Shown piece after piece: positions 27,464 to 37,200 of a stretch of DNA of 64,000 bases (its first letter is position 1; each line of letters begins with the position of its first letter). Source of the stretch: Cyanobacteria bacterium FACHB-502 (GTDB lineage Bacteria; Cyanobacteriota; Cyanobacteriia; Elainellales; Elainellaceae); NCBI GenBank assembly GCA_014695325.1, contig JACJNZ010000069.1:1-64000 (forward strand), given 5' to 3'. The notes under the pieces were generated by a model. That model did no database searches and was not told the DNA's origin. It saw nothing but the letters and a program-made list of their open reading frames with translations. The position numbers were made by a program, and so were the translations under genes.

Positions 27464-28816
27464 TTAGGACACTAACGTGGGTACTTCCATTCCCTTGAAG
27501 TGGGAGAAGTCCACGGTGGCAAAATCAGCAGCATTAATTTGATTGGCTTTCACATTCAAGAGAGTCGCAAGTCGTTCACCGCCCACGCCAATCACGGTGT
27601 TTCTGCCCCGCTGCACAATGTCGAGGATCTCTGGGTTTAACTCCATCGACAGTCCCACTTTGTCTTCGCCCTTCTGGAAGTCTTTGACGATATCCACGCC
27701 GTTATTCAGTGCCAGCACGAAGGTATCTTTGCCAGAACCGCCCATGTGCGTGTCGTTGCCTGCACCGCCAAAGCTGATGTCGTTACCTGTGCCGCCGATG
27801 TGAATGTCGTTGCCTGTGCCGCCGCAGAGGGCATCGTTGCCGCCCATGCCAGAGAGTTTGTCATTACCCCCTTCGCCGCAGAGGATGCCGCCCTGATTTT
27901 TTCCGGTCAGGTCTTGGCTGGCGTTGGTGCCAACAACCAGAGGTGTGCTGTTGCTGAAGCTGGATGTTGAGGAGGTGAAGGTGTCGTAGTTGACGCGGAA
28001 GGAGATTCTGGCTTTGTTGGTAGATATATCCAGAAAGTCACGACCACCATCTCCTTCTAACGTAATGACTTCATTCTCACGCGCTCGCACATTAACACCA
28101 TTAACGACAACAACTTCGTTTCTAAGGACATCAAACTCTAAGGGTGCCTGATTGAAAGCTGTAAAAGGATGGATATCTGCATCATCATCAATACGCAGGC
28201 TACCATCTGAGTCTTTCGGATCGAGGAATACAACAGGTTTTAGCTCACTGATGTTGAAATCTTGAGTGAGAGTCAAGTTAGGGCTGATGTCATCATCATC
28301 CTTGAAAACTTTGCTCCTTTTAGGATCGCTATCTTCTCCAAATCCCTTATTGAGTTTAAAGTAGAAGTCAGCCTCTCCCAATCTTGTGAACGGCACTGGA
28401 GCGTCAAAACGTTCAAGTGCGGTCAATCGATCGACCGTCGTACTCAATTGAGCACGAGTAATTGCATTGCCACTTGCACTCAGCGTATAGCTGCCACTGC
28501 CCGTTGATTTACTAACTAGCAAGTTGTATTCGCCCGTCGGCAAATTGTCAAACGAAATTCCTTCTGTTGCGGTTCCCGGCTTGAGGGAATTCCTGATTTG
28601 TTGACCGCTGCTATCGAACAGAACCAAGTTGGCATCAATGCCTTGAGGTACAACTGCAATACCGCCTTTAACAGGAACATCAACCTGAAATTTAAAGAAA
28701 TCAAAGTTGTCACCATTCAGGAGAGAACCTCGGACAAACGGGCCATTGCGAATGTTGCCCAACTTCGTTGCAGTTGCGAATGTGTCATTATTAGCGGTTT
28801 CAAATACCTGTGCCAT
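27464..28816 (-). CDS. RTX-type calcium-binding protein E
   Basis: 450 aa from MAQVFE, where AAGAAGA precedes the ATG; 26 further upstream residues are probably not translated. PPC-like N-terminus (NFDFFKFQVDVPVKGGIAVV, PTGEYNLLV), a middle domain with acidic DDDDIS and DDDADIH stretches, then RTX units almost the same as in D (CGEGGNDKLSG, GTGNDIHIG, GAGNDTHMG) and cap DTFVLALNNGVDIVKDFQKGEDKVGL. First gene of the minus-strand RTX series. Type I secretion is expected for the class; no exporter is visible here. Confidence 0.8.
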   Translation of the reverse strand: MAQVFETANNDTFATATKLGNIRNGPFVRGSLLNGDNFDFFKFQVDVPVKGGIAVVPQGIDANLVLFDSSGQQIRNSLKPGTATEGISFDNLPTGEYNLLVSKSTGSGSYTLSASGNAITRAQLSTTVDRLTALERFDAPVPFTRLGEADFYFKLNKGFGEDSDPKRSKVFKDDDDISPNLTLTQDFNISELKPVVFLDPKDSDGSLRIDDDADIHPFTAFNQAPLEFDVLRNEVVVVNGVNVRARENEVITLEGDGGRDFLDISTNKARISFRVNYDTFTSSTSSFSNSTPLVVGTNASQDLTGKNQGGILCGEGGNDKLSGMGGNDALCGGTGNDIHIGGTGNDISFGGAGNDTHMGGSGKDTFVLALNNGVDIVKDFQKGEDKVGLSMELNPEILDIVQRGRNTVIGVGGERLATLLNVKANQINAADFATVDFSHFKGMEVPTLVS

Positions 28817-28953
28817 GATTCGTCTTCTTGAGAATGTAGTTGAGCTTGAGCGAAATTTGGACGCAAGAACTCTGGACAATGAATATGAGTTCATTGCTGC
28901 AATGCAAAGCGTGGATTGGTGAGATCGAGTCAGATTCGAATCAAATCATGAAT

Positions 28954-29229
28954 CTATTCGTAGTAGCGGCGATCGAGCCATGCCCGTACTTCTGTCTCTG
29001 AATTGAAGAATACTCTGTGCCCTAGCAGCGGATCGTGAACCACCCAGTAAGGATTGCCAGATTTATCTTTGCGTGAATGAATGATGGGTTCATTTGATGC
29101 GGCGATCGATCTAACAATTCCATTCCAGATTCGATTCAGAATTGATGCAAAGCGAGATTTTGTTTGCTTGTCTGATTTCTTGTGAATCATCAACTCAAGC
29201 TCGTGATAATTGATAAGTTGCTCTTTCAT
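28954..29229 (-). CDS. Small conserved cyanobacterial protein
   Basis: 91 aa, basic N-terminal half, and a C-terminal WVVHDPLLGHRVFFNSETEVRAWLDRRYYE that matches a small family seen in cyanobacteria only as hypothetical proteins. GGAGAAATCGCT precedes the start. No signal peptide or membrane segment. Stands alone; the 170-base gap to the next gene shows nothing. Confidence 0.6.
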   Translation of the reverse strand: MKEQLINYHELELMIHKKSDKQTKSRFASILNRIWNGIVRSIAASNEPIIHSRKDKSGNPYWVVHDPLLGHRVFFNSETEVRAWLDRRYYE

Positions 29230-29399
29230 AGCGATTTCTCCTGAATTGATGGGGTTGATTGTTTCTGAGATTGCTCGGTTGGCGGCTTAGCAGCAATGAC
29301 AGTCGCGAACTGACTGAGATTAAAGACAAGGGAATCCTGACGAACGCGAGGATATCGCGCCGCGAATGCACAGATTTTGCACATATTGATTTGAGAGAT

Positions 29400-30164
29400 T
29401 TAGAACTGAACGGGAGCGGTCATGAGAAGAATATCGCCCGTGTGATGAATGAGAGGATGGGGCACAACTGGGTTGAAATTGATCACTTTAAATCCGTTGC
29501 GCTGATACAGGTTCAGTGCTCTGGTATTTTGCTCAAAACACAGTAGGCTTAGCTCTGAGAATCCTCGCGCTGCGGCTTGCTGATGGGCGATCGAGAGAAA
29601 TTGTGTGCCAATTCCCTGTCCCCGAAACTCTGGAAAGAGAGCGAGAGCGCAGATGTACCAGGTTCCGGGAGCCTCCAGGTTATAAGGATCTAACACATCC
29701 GGCTCTGACGGCTCGAATAGAATGCTTGTCGGCTGTTCAATCTGTGTTTCTACAATTCTGGTTTGCTGCAAATTAGTAAACAGCACATGATGTCCAGCAT
29801 GCCAAGTTCCAGGAGCTTCCACAACTTCAGGGGTTAACGCAAGGGGAATTTCCTGAGGAGCGGCATGACCTGATGTCGCTTCTTTGGAATCTTCAATAGG
29901 AAAGGTCAGCATCATACCCGCGATTTCACCTGCTTGCTGTGCTAGCACGCAATTTTTGTAGCTGAACAGGCTCTCCTCATTGGCGTAACGCTTCGCTCCA
30001 ATTTCGATCGGCGTTAGACCCGGATAATCATCTGCTAATGTACTCCACACATAATCAGACACGCCCTCAGATGAAATTCTAAAGAGTTGAGCGATCGTAT
30101 TACAGTCATCACGAATTGCGGAACGAAATATCGTTCGAATTTCAGTCTTCAATTTTTTCTCCAT
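29400..30164 (-). CDS. GNAT-family N-acetyltransferase with a central insertion
   Basis: 254 aa, longer than the usual 150-180. The acetyl-CoA site is clear: ALFPEFRGQGIGTQFLSIAHQQAAARGF (near 187-214) and NTRALNLYQRNGF. Between the first beta strands (AIRDDCNTIAQLF) and this core lies a 60-70 residue insert in which EAPGTWHAG and EAPGTWYIC occur about 50 residues apart, suggesting a small internal duplication. It ends 16 bases upstream of... the methyltransferase lies just before it on the same strand (16-base gap), so both are probably cotranscribed. Acceptor unknown. Confidence 0.78.
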   Translation of the reverse strand: MEKKLKTEIRTIFRSAIRDDCNTIAQLFRISSEGVSDYVWSTLADDYPGLTPIEIGAKRYANEESLFSYKNCVLAQQAGEIAGMMLTFPIEDSKEATSGHAAPQEIPLALTPEVVEAPGTWHAGHHVLFTNLQQTRIVETQIEQPTSILFEPSEPDVLDPYNLEAPGTWYICALALFPEFRGQGIGTQFLSIAHQQAAARGFSELSLLCFEQNTRALNLYQRNGFKVINFNPVVPHPLIHHTGDILLMTAPVQF

Positions 30165-30180
30165 TTATGATTTACGAATA

Positions 30181-31266
30181 CTATTTACGAACGATGTAAT
30201 AGTCGTTCTGAAAGTCGTGTGCAAGCTGCTTGATTTCAACCTGCTTAAATCCTGCATTCGCGAGCAATTCCAGTGCTTTTTCTTTGCCCCACATTGCTCC
30301 CAGCCCCATGCCGCCATAGGCGAGGGAAACCGTCATGCAGTGCATACAGGAAATGGTGTAGAGCAGGGAGGCAATCGGATGCTCCAGATTACCGTCCACT
30401 TCTGTCGTAGCGTGGATGTCCTGCATTAGATACACCCCATCTGGACGCAGGGCATTGTGAATGTTTTGCAGCACCACATCCGGTTTCGCCTGATCGTGAA
30501 TCGCATCAAACGTCGTAATGAAATCGTAGCGATCGCATTCATCGAGCGTGGCAGCGTCCTTGACCTGAAACTGAATGTTGCTGAGCTTTCGCATCTGAGC
30601 ATCCGCGTTGGCATTGGCAACTGCCTCAGCCGAAAAGTCGTAGCCTGTGAAGCGGCTATTGGGAAAGGCTGCTGCCAGCTTATTCAGGGCACGTCCACTA
30701 CCACAGCCCACATCCAGAACGTCAATGCCTTGCAGCAAGTCTTCGGTGAGTCCGGGAATGAGCGGCAGCACATGGTCGAACAAGGCAGACACCGTGCTTT
30801 GACCGCTATCTTCTGCCATCACCGCATGAAAGCGTTTGTATTGAGAGTAGGGAACGCCACCCCCTTTGTAAAAGCAATCAATGATTTGTTCTTCGACTGA
30901 ACCCAGCAGCGGAATGTATTGGGCAAAGACCGCGATATTGTCCGAGGCGGCAGCCCTGGTCAGCAGTGCAGCGTGTTCCGCAGGCAAAGTGTAGGTTTTG
31001 GCGATCGGGTCATACTCCACCACGCGACCTGTGACCATTGCACCGAGCCATTCGCGCACATAGCGTTCGTTTAGCCCAGCAGCATCAGCGATTTGCTGGC
31101 TGGTAGAAGGCGGCAGTTCTGCCAGGGTGTCAAACAGTTCGGTGCGATGCCCGATCGAGGTCATGAGGGAAACTGCGCCACTATTGAGAATCGTCAGCAT
31201 CCTTTCGGCAAAGGCTTCAGCTTTCGTACTGTCGAAGGGGGTCGTGTCTAGCAATTGGGATGTCAT
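30181..31266 (-). CDS. SAM-dependent methyltransferase with winged-helix N-terminus (Rv2258c-like)
   Basis: 361 aa. Residues about 20-95 form a winged-helix/dimerisation domain (GHRTELFDTLAELPPSTSQQIADAAGLNERYVREWL) as in Rv2258c-type methyltransferases. The class I core begins near 180 with motif I DVLDVGCGSGRAL, then FTGYDFSAEAV, a motif near DFITTFDAIHDQ and the LRPDGVYLMQDI strand. The C-terminal part has CMHCMTVSLAYGGMGLGAMWG, a family hallmark. Acceptor unknown, small molecule likely. Its promoter region contains copy C of the 11-bp repeat block, about 50 bases from the start. Confidence 0.82.
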   Translation of the reverse strand: MTSQLLDTTPFDSTKAEAFAERMLTILNSGAVSLMTSIGHRTELFDTLAELPPSTSQQIADAAGLNERYVREWLGAMVTGRVVEYDPIAKTYTLPAEHAALLTRAAASDNIAVFAQYIPLLGSVEEQIIDCFYKGGGVPYSQYKRFHAVMAEDSGQSTVSALFDHVLPLIPGLTEDLLQGIDVLDVGCGSGRALNKLAAAFPNSRFTGYDFSAEAVANANADAQMRKLSNIQFQVKDAATLDECDRYDFITTFDAIHDQAKPDVVLQNIHNALRPDGVYLMQDIHATTEVDGNLEHPIASLLYTISCMHCMTVSLAYGGMGLGAMWGKEKALELLANAGFKQVEIKQLAHDFQNDYYIVRK

Positions 31267-31315
31267 CGCTGTCTCCTTAACTCACTGAGGGGTTGATGCC
31301 GTTCACTTCCTGCAT

Positions 31316-31381
31316 CTGAACCTAAGTTAGCGATCCGAGCGTTCCGAAAGCGTTCCAAAAGCGTTCCTAAACCATTCTGAG
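31316..31381 (-). promoter_or_regulatory. Conserved promoter block, copy C: four 11-bp direct repeats plus AAGTTAGCGA
   Basis: CTGAA at 31316, AAGTTAGCGA at 31324-31333, four bases, then AGCGTTCCGAA, AGCGTTCCAAA, AGCGTTCCTAA and ACCATTCTGAG from 31338, 31349, 31360 and 31371. On the minus strand the possible -10 (TAACTT) is followed by about 50 bases to the methyltransferase start, the best-placed of the three copies. It lies in the 127-base gap after the hybrid kinase gene, whose stop is at 31394. Confidence 0.68.
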
Positions 31382-31393
31382 CCTAAATGCCTG

Positions 31394-34186
31394 TCAACTT
31401 TGATTAACCACTTGAACGATCGCTTTTACTAATTCATCTGGCTCTACGGGTTTAGAGATATGGCGTTGAAACCCAGCAGCGAGTGCCTGACGGCGATCGT
31501 ATTCTCCAGCGTAAGCAGTGAGGGCAATGGCTGGTATCTTTCCCCCTGCTTCTGGCGATCGGGCTCGGATCTGCTGCATGAGGGCATACCCATCCATTTC
31601 TGGCATCCCAATGTCGCACAGCAAAACGTGGGGAACAAACTGAGACACAGCTAACAATGCTTCTGCTGCAGAACTGGCAACGGTAACTTGAGCACCTTGC
31701 TGTAACAGAATGAATTCTGCCAGGTTACGCATATCGGGTTCATCATCCACCACAAGAATATGCAGCCCTGCTAGATTTGCAGTTTGAGCAAGCGGTTCTG
31801 GAGCCGTGGGGCTTTCGGAGGTGACCGTGGCAACGGGTAAGCGAACTGTGAAGGTTGCTCCTAATCCTTCCCCTGGGCTCTCTGCCTGAATCGTTCCGCC
31901 ATGCAGTTCAACAATTTGACGAGCGATCGCAAGCCCCAATCCTAATCCGCCAAACTGACGAGTTGTGCTGCTGTCGGCTTGCCGGAAGTATTCAAAGATA
32001 TGGGGAAGGAAATCAGGATTGATGCCTTTGCCGTTATCGCTAACCTGGATTTGAATCTGGCGATCCCAATCTTCCAGCCGAATCGTAATTTGTCCTTGAT
32101 TGGGTGTAAATTTGACGGCATTTGAGAGCAGATTCCACACGACTTGCTGGAGCCGATTCGCATCTCCTAACAAAGTTTTCTTGGGCAGTTGCAGAAGCGT
32201 TTGAATCTGAATGGACTTACTAGAAGCGGCAAGCTGTACCGTTTCAATCGCCCCTTGAATCACGGCGGCTAAATCAACGGGCGCAATATTGAGACTTAGT
32301 TTGCCCCGCAGCATTCGAGAGATATCCAGCAAGTCTTCAATAAGCTGTGCCTGGAGTTTGGCGTTTCGTTCAACGGTTGCCAAAGCCTGATCGACTTTTT
32401 CAGGCGACAACTGCTGAGTTCGCAGGAGTTTTGTCCAACCTAAAATCGGGTTCAGGGGCGATCGCAGTTCGTGGGACAGCACCGCCAAAAATTCATCCTT
32501 TACCTGGTTTGCCTGTTCCGCCTCAGCTCTAGCATTACGTTCTGCCTCATACAACTGGGCACGGAAAATTGCCTGAGCGCATTGACGGCTGAGGGCAATA
32601 ACAAAGTCGCGATCGTCCTGGCTTGGATTTCTGAACTTCATGAAGCTCAGCAGTAGCCCACCTACTGATCTCCCTTCAACCACCAGGGGAAGCGCCATCC
32701 AGGATTCAAAATCATAGCGTTTGTAGATCGAAGCCAAGTGCGGATAGCGGGCAATCCGATCGAGGAAACTTTCGACCCAGGCTGGCTCTCCGGTTCTGAC
32801 CGCCTCCGCTAAAGGGACATCCAGATTGATTGAAAATCTGCCCCAACTCTTCACCAGGTCTTCTGCATATCCAACCGATTTAACAATTTCAAGTTCCGTC
32901 CGGTCTTTGCTAACTAAAACCACCAGGGCAGCCGTCGCTTCTAAAGTTGCCATGCTCTGTTCCACAATGACCTCTGCAACCTGCTCAGGCGTGAGAGATT
33001 CTGAGAGCGCAGCGGTCACGGTTTGGAGGCGGGCAGTGCGATCGGCGGCGGTTTCGGCAGCGTGCTTTGCCTGTTGGGCGCTGTAGTAGAGGTAGGCATT
33101 ATCAATCGCGATCGCCGCGCGACGTGCCAGATCCTCAGCAAGCTCCAGATCTTTCAAACTATAGTGGCGATTAGATTCGGCAAATACAAAGGAAATGGTG
33201 CCCAGCACTCGTCCACGGGCCTGAAGGGGAGCAGTGATAGCAGACTTCAAGCCTAATCCGCGTAAAATTTCCAGATATTCAAGGTTTGTGACAGCCGCCG
33301 CGAGCTGCTCATCAGTAATGGCGATCGCAATTTCGCTCTGTCCAGTTTTCATCACTTTAGAGATGCCATACCCGTCATCCAAATGTCTGGGAAAGCGATG
33401 AGCCACCTCCCAGCCCAACTGAATTTTTTCCGAGTCAGAATGAGCAACGGCAACCCGGTTAATGCTACCGTCGTCATTTAAGAAATCAACAGCACACCAG
33501 TCAGCAAAATAAGGTACCGCTAACTGTGCAACGCTTTGCAGTGTTTGTTCGTAGTCCAGCGAGGAAGCAAGCACTTCACTCACTTCCGCCAGAAATGCTG
33601 AGCGACTTTGGGTTTGTTCTGGCTCATTGAGAGACAACTGTGCTACCGAATTAAGCAGCTTCGGTTGTTCCTTGATGTCAGAAGCATTCATTCCTGCTTG
33701 AACGTTGTCTAACCGCGTTCTCAGCAACTCCTGCTGCTTTTGCAAAGCGGATTTTATTGCCTTGCGCTCGGTAGTGTTCAGAAAATAGGCAGCTAAACCT
33801 TCTGGGATTGGCAATAGCCGCACTATGAACCATCGATTCAAGGACGAGTAGAATTCTTCAAATTCCACGGGCTCAAATTCTACAGATAGCAGTTGCCTGG
33901 TAATCGCTTGCTGGCTCTGCTGATAGAGCTGAGATGAGGGGTCAACCCGGAAAACATCCCACAGGGTTTTGCCGAGCAGATTGGTACGATCGACACCAAA
34001 CAGTCGTTCTGCCCTGGCATTGAGAAAGGTACAACGTCCGGTTAAGTCCAGCGCAAAAAATGCCTCCGCCATGTTTTCCACCACAGCGGCAAATGGTTCC
34101 CTAGCCGTTTGAGCCTGAAAAGGAAACTGCGCCAATGGTTCTGACGACAGGCGATCGCTGTTTGCATTCATCGGGTTCAGTTCCAT
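31394..34186 (-). CDS. Hybrid sensor histidine kinase (PAS-GAF-GAF-HisKA-HATPase-REC)
   Basis: 930 aa, soluble. PAS at about 28-145, GAF at about 200-365, second GAF at about 385-548, dimerisation/phosphoacceptor domain with H572 (VLSHELRSPLNPILG), ATPase domain with N box NLLSNAVKF near 686, G boxes SDNGKGI and GGLGLGLAI, and a C-terminal receiver with D858 (LLCDIGMP) and K912. No DNA-binding output domain, so the signal must pass to another protein. Last of four consecutive hybrid kinases on this strand, 34 bases after the 2014-aa kinase. The ligand is unknown; no bilin-type Cys signature was recognised in the GAFs. Confidence 0.88.
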   Translation of the reverse strand: MELNPMNANSDRLSSEPLAQFPFQAQTAREPFAAVVENMAEAFFALDLTGRCTFLNARAERLFGVDRTNLLGKTLWDVFRVDPSSQLYQQSQQAITRQLLSVEFEPVEFEEFYSSLNRWFIVRLLPIPEGLAAYFLNTTERKAIKSALQKQQELLRTRLDNVQAGMNASDIKEQPKLLNSVAQLSLNEPEQTQSRSAFLAEVSEVLASSLDYEQTLQSVAQLAVPYFADWCAVDFLNDDGSINRVAVAHSDSEKIQLGWEVAHRFPRHLDDGYGISKVMKTGQSEIAIAITDEQLAAAVTNLEYLEILRGLGLKSAITAPLQARGRVLGTISFVFAESNRHYSLKDLELAEDLARRAAIAIDNAYLYYSAQQAKHAAETAADRTARLQTVTAALSESLTPEQVAEVIVEQSMATLEATAALVVLVSKDRTELEIVKSVGYAEDLVKSWGRFSINLDVPLAEAVRTGEPAWVESFLDRIARYPHLASIYKRYDFESWMALPLVVEGRSVGGLLLSFMKFRNPSQDDRDFVIALSRQCAQAIFRAQLYEAERNARAEAEQANQVKDEFLAVLSHELRSPLNPILGWTKLLRTQQLSPEKVDQALATVERNAKLQAQLIEDLLDISRMLRGKLSLNIAPVDLAAVIQGAIETVQLAASSKSIQIQTLLQLPKKTLLGDANRLQQVVWNLLSNAVKFTPNQGQITIRLEDWDRQIQIQVSDNGKGINPDFLPHIFEYFRQADSSTTRQFGGLGLGLAIARQIVELHGGTIQAESPGEGLGATFTVRLPVATVTSESPTAPEPLAQTANLAGLHILVVDDEPDMRNLAEFILLQQGAQVTVASSAAEALLAVSQFVPHVLLCDIGMPEMDGYALMQQIRARSPEAGGKIPAIALTAYAGEYDRRQALAAGFQRHISKPVEPDELVKAIVQVVNQS

Positions 34187-34220
34187 ACACGCATCACTTT
34201 CAGAGAATTCAGGACAAATA

Positions 34221-37200
34221 TCAGCTCATTGAACGAACGACCAGACTAGCAATCTTAGAGATAAGATATTCAGGCTCAATAGGCTTTGAAATGTGCATCT
34301 GAAACCCAGCAGCCAGAGCTTGTTGTTGATTCATTTCTCCAGCAAAGGCAGTGAGGGCGATCGCCAGAATGGTTCCGCCCTGTTCTGGAGGTAGGTTTCT
34401 GAGTTGACGAATCAGCATATAGCCATCCATTCCTGGCATTCCAATGTCACTGAGCAGGAGATTTGGCAGGGACTGCGATAGTGTTGCCAATGCTTCGGCG
34501 GCTGAAGCGGCTGTTAAAACGTTAGCTCCTGCTTGTTCTAATATAAAGGCAACAAACTCGCGAGTGTCGGTATCGTCGTCAACCACAAGAATTTGAAGCC
34601 CACTTAGGATAAATGCGGGTGCTAGGGGTTCAATATCTACATCCACTGTTGATTGAGTAGGCATCAATGGGAGTCTGACCGTAAAGGTAGCTCCCAACTC
34701 TTCTCCCTCACTTTCGGCTTGAACCGTGCCCCCGTGTAGTTCGACCAAATGACGCACGATCGCTAACCCCAACCCTAAGCCTCCATGCTTACGAGTTGTC
34801 GTACTATCAGCTTGACGGAAATATTCAAAAACATGGGGTAGGAACGATGGGTGAATGCCTTTACCTGTATCAGTCACAGTAATTTGAGCGTAAGCAAGCT
34901 GAGAGTTCGCTCCATTTTGAATCTCCAATTCGTTATGCTCAATTTCGACTTGCTCTAGCTTAACCTCTACCCGTCCTCTGGCTGGCGTAAACTTCACCGC
35001 ATTGGAAAGGAGATTCCAGACAACCTGCTGTAAGCGATTTGAATCTCCCAGCACTAGTCCAGCATGAAGAGCAAGACTCATCTTAATCTCAATTGATTTT
35101 GCTTCTGCTGCTAAGCGCACTGTTTCAACGGCTGCTTGTATCGTTGGCACTAAATTCACTGGAGCAGTATTGAGACTCAGTTTCCCTTGCAGAATTCGCG
35201 ATACATCTAACAGGTCTTCGATCAGTTCAGATTGTAGTTTGGCATTACGCTCGATCGTCTCCAATGCCTGTACTCTTTTTGCATCAGGCAAATTTTGGGT
35301 ACGCAGTAGCCGTGACCAGCCTAGAATGGGATTAAGGGGCGATCGCAGCTCATGGGATAGCACTGCCAAAAACTCATCTTTCATCCGGTTCGCAGATTCT
35401 GCTTCAGCACGGGCAGTTTGCTCCTGGACAAGCTGTAACTGTCGTTCTTCTGCTAATTTACGTTCGGTGATATCCAGTACAATTCCTGTCATCCGAATCG
35501 GCTGTCCCATTTCGTCAAAAAAGGGACGACCTCTTGCTGCAATATAGTGAATCGTGCTATCAGGAAAAACAACTCGATATTCCAGCTTATGTTCTACTCG
35601 ATCTGCCAAAGTTTGGCTGAGCGTTTGGGTGAAATAGTCGCGATCGTCGGGGTGAATACAGCCCAGAACAGCCTCTAACGTACAGCTAAACGTTTCACGG
35701 CTCACGCCGAATGCTTGATACATCTGGTCGTCCCATTCGATCCGGTCGTTCATCACGTCCCAACTCCAAACGCCGATTTGCCCAGACTGCAAAGCCAGAT
35801 TGAGCTGTTCTCGGCTTTCGGCTAATTCCTGATATAGTTGAGCGTTTTCCAATGAAATCGCGATTTGAGCTGATAAGATCTCCAATGCAGAAAGCTGGGT
35901 TTGCGTGAACGCTTTGGTTGCTAAATTATTTTCTAAATACAGAATAGCAATGAGTTTAGATTGGCGAGCGATCGGTAGACACAGGACAGATTTGGGCTGA
36001 TTACGAATAACATACTGATCTTCTGAAAAAAGAGTAGATGTTGCAGCATCTTCTAAAATGACTGTTTCTTGGGTTCGCTGCACATAGTTGAGAATCGATT
36101 GAGGAACAAGCGATGAAGTTTCAGCATTTGCCATAAAGTGTTGAATACTCAGTTGCTCGTTCGCGCGATTTGCTCTAGCTTCGACTTCAATCACTAGCCG
36201 ATTGCGACGAAATTGCAGCACATAGCCCACTTCGGCTCCCGCCTGCTCGATCACAATCTGCATTAGCGTTTTTAGCAGTTCGGATAGAACGATCTCACTG
36301 GAAATGGTTTGTGATGCTTTAATCACCGACAAAATATCAAGCTGTGCTCCACTGCTGACAAACGTTGTGCTAGAGGAAGTTACAGGATCTTTAGGAAAAG
36401 CTGGTTTGAGCCGAGGCAGCAGAGCTGGATAGCGGTCTTCAAGATATTTCACTTTGCCCACTGCTCCCCAGCGCAAGTAGGCATTTCTCGCTTCTTGAAA
36501 ATAAGTTTTGGCGATCGGTTCAAATTCTCGATTCAGGTAGAACTTTGCCGCCAATTCATACGCTAATGCCTCATACTGCACAAACTCATGCTCCTGAGCA
36601 GATTTGATAGATTGCTCGTACAAACGCATTGCTTCCAAATCACGTCCTTCAATTCGAGCAACTTCAGCCGCAACTAACAATGCTTTATGTAAGAAGTTAG
36701 CAGGACAATAATCTGCCCAATATTGGAGCTGCTGTTGCTGTTGCTGTAATGTTGTTAGATATTCAGTCTGAACCTCGCTGGATTGGCTTGAATAAAGTGC
36801 TGTTAGGACGAGAGAGTGATGCAATAAGTAATTGGCTTCGATCGGCAGCGATCGCACTGCACCTAGAACTTTGAATGCTTCCTGAGCAGACTGAAGTGCC
36901 TCTTGATATTGCTCATAGGTGAAAAAGACAATCAGCTTGATGATGTAGTAAAAAACAATGCCGCTAGCAAATTCTGTTCGTTTCAAGATTGCCAGAGCCT
37001 GCCCCTCATCAAATCCATCGCCATTTAGCGTATGGGAGTGAGGCGTTTGTCCCTGTAAATTGAGAATCAATTGCTGCTGCAAGCGAATCGTCTGGTAGGC
37101 TGCTTCGTGCTTCGACTGGTGGGCAAACGCAAGATATTTTTGAATGGCGCGATCGGCATCCATTAGTGGAGTAATGGCTTCAATCATTTGCCAGGAACCC

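Noticed and set aside
24788-28816. CRISPR-like or tandem array from the repeated DNA
   Set aside because: The periodicity is the 27-base RTX coding repeat within reading frames, not spacers and repeats.
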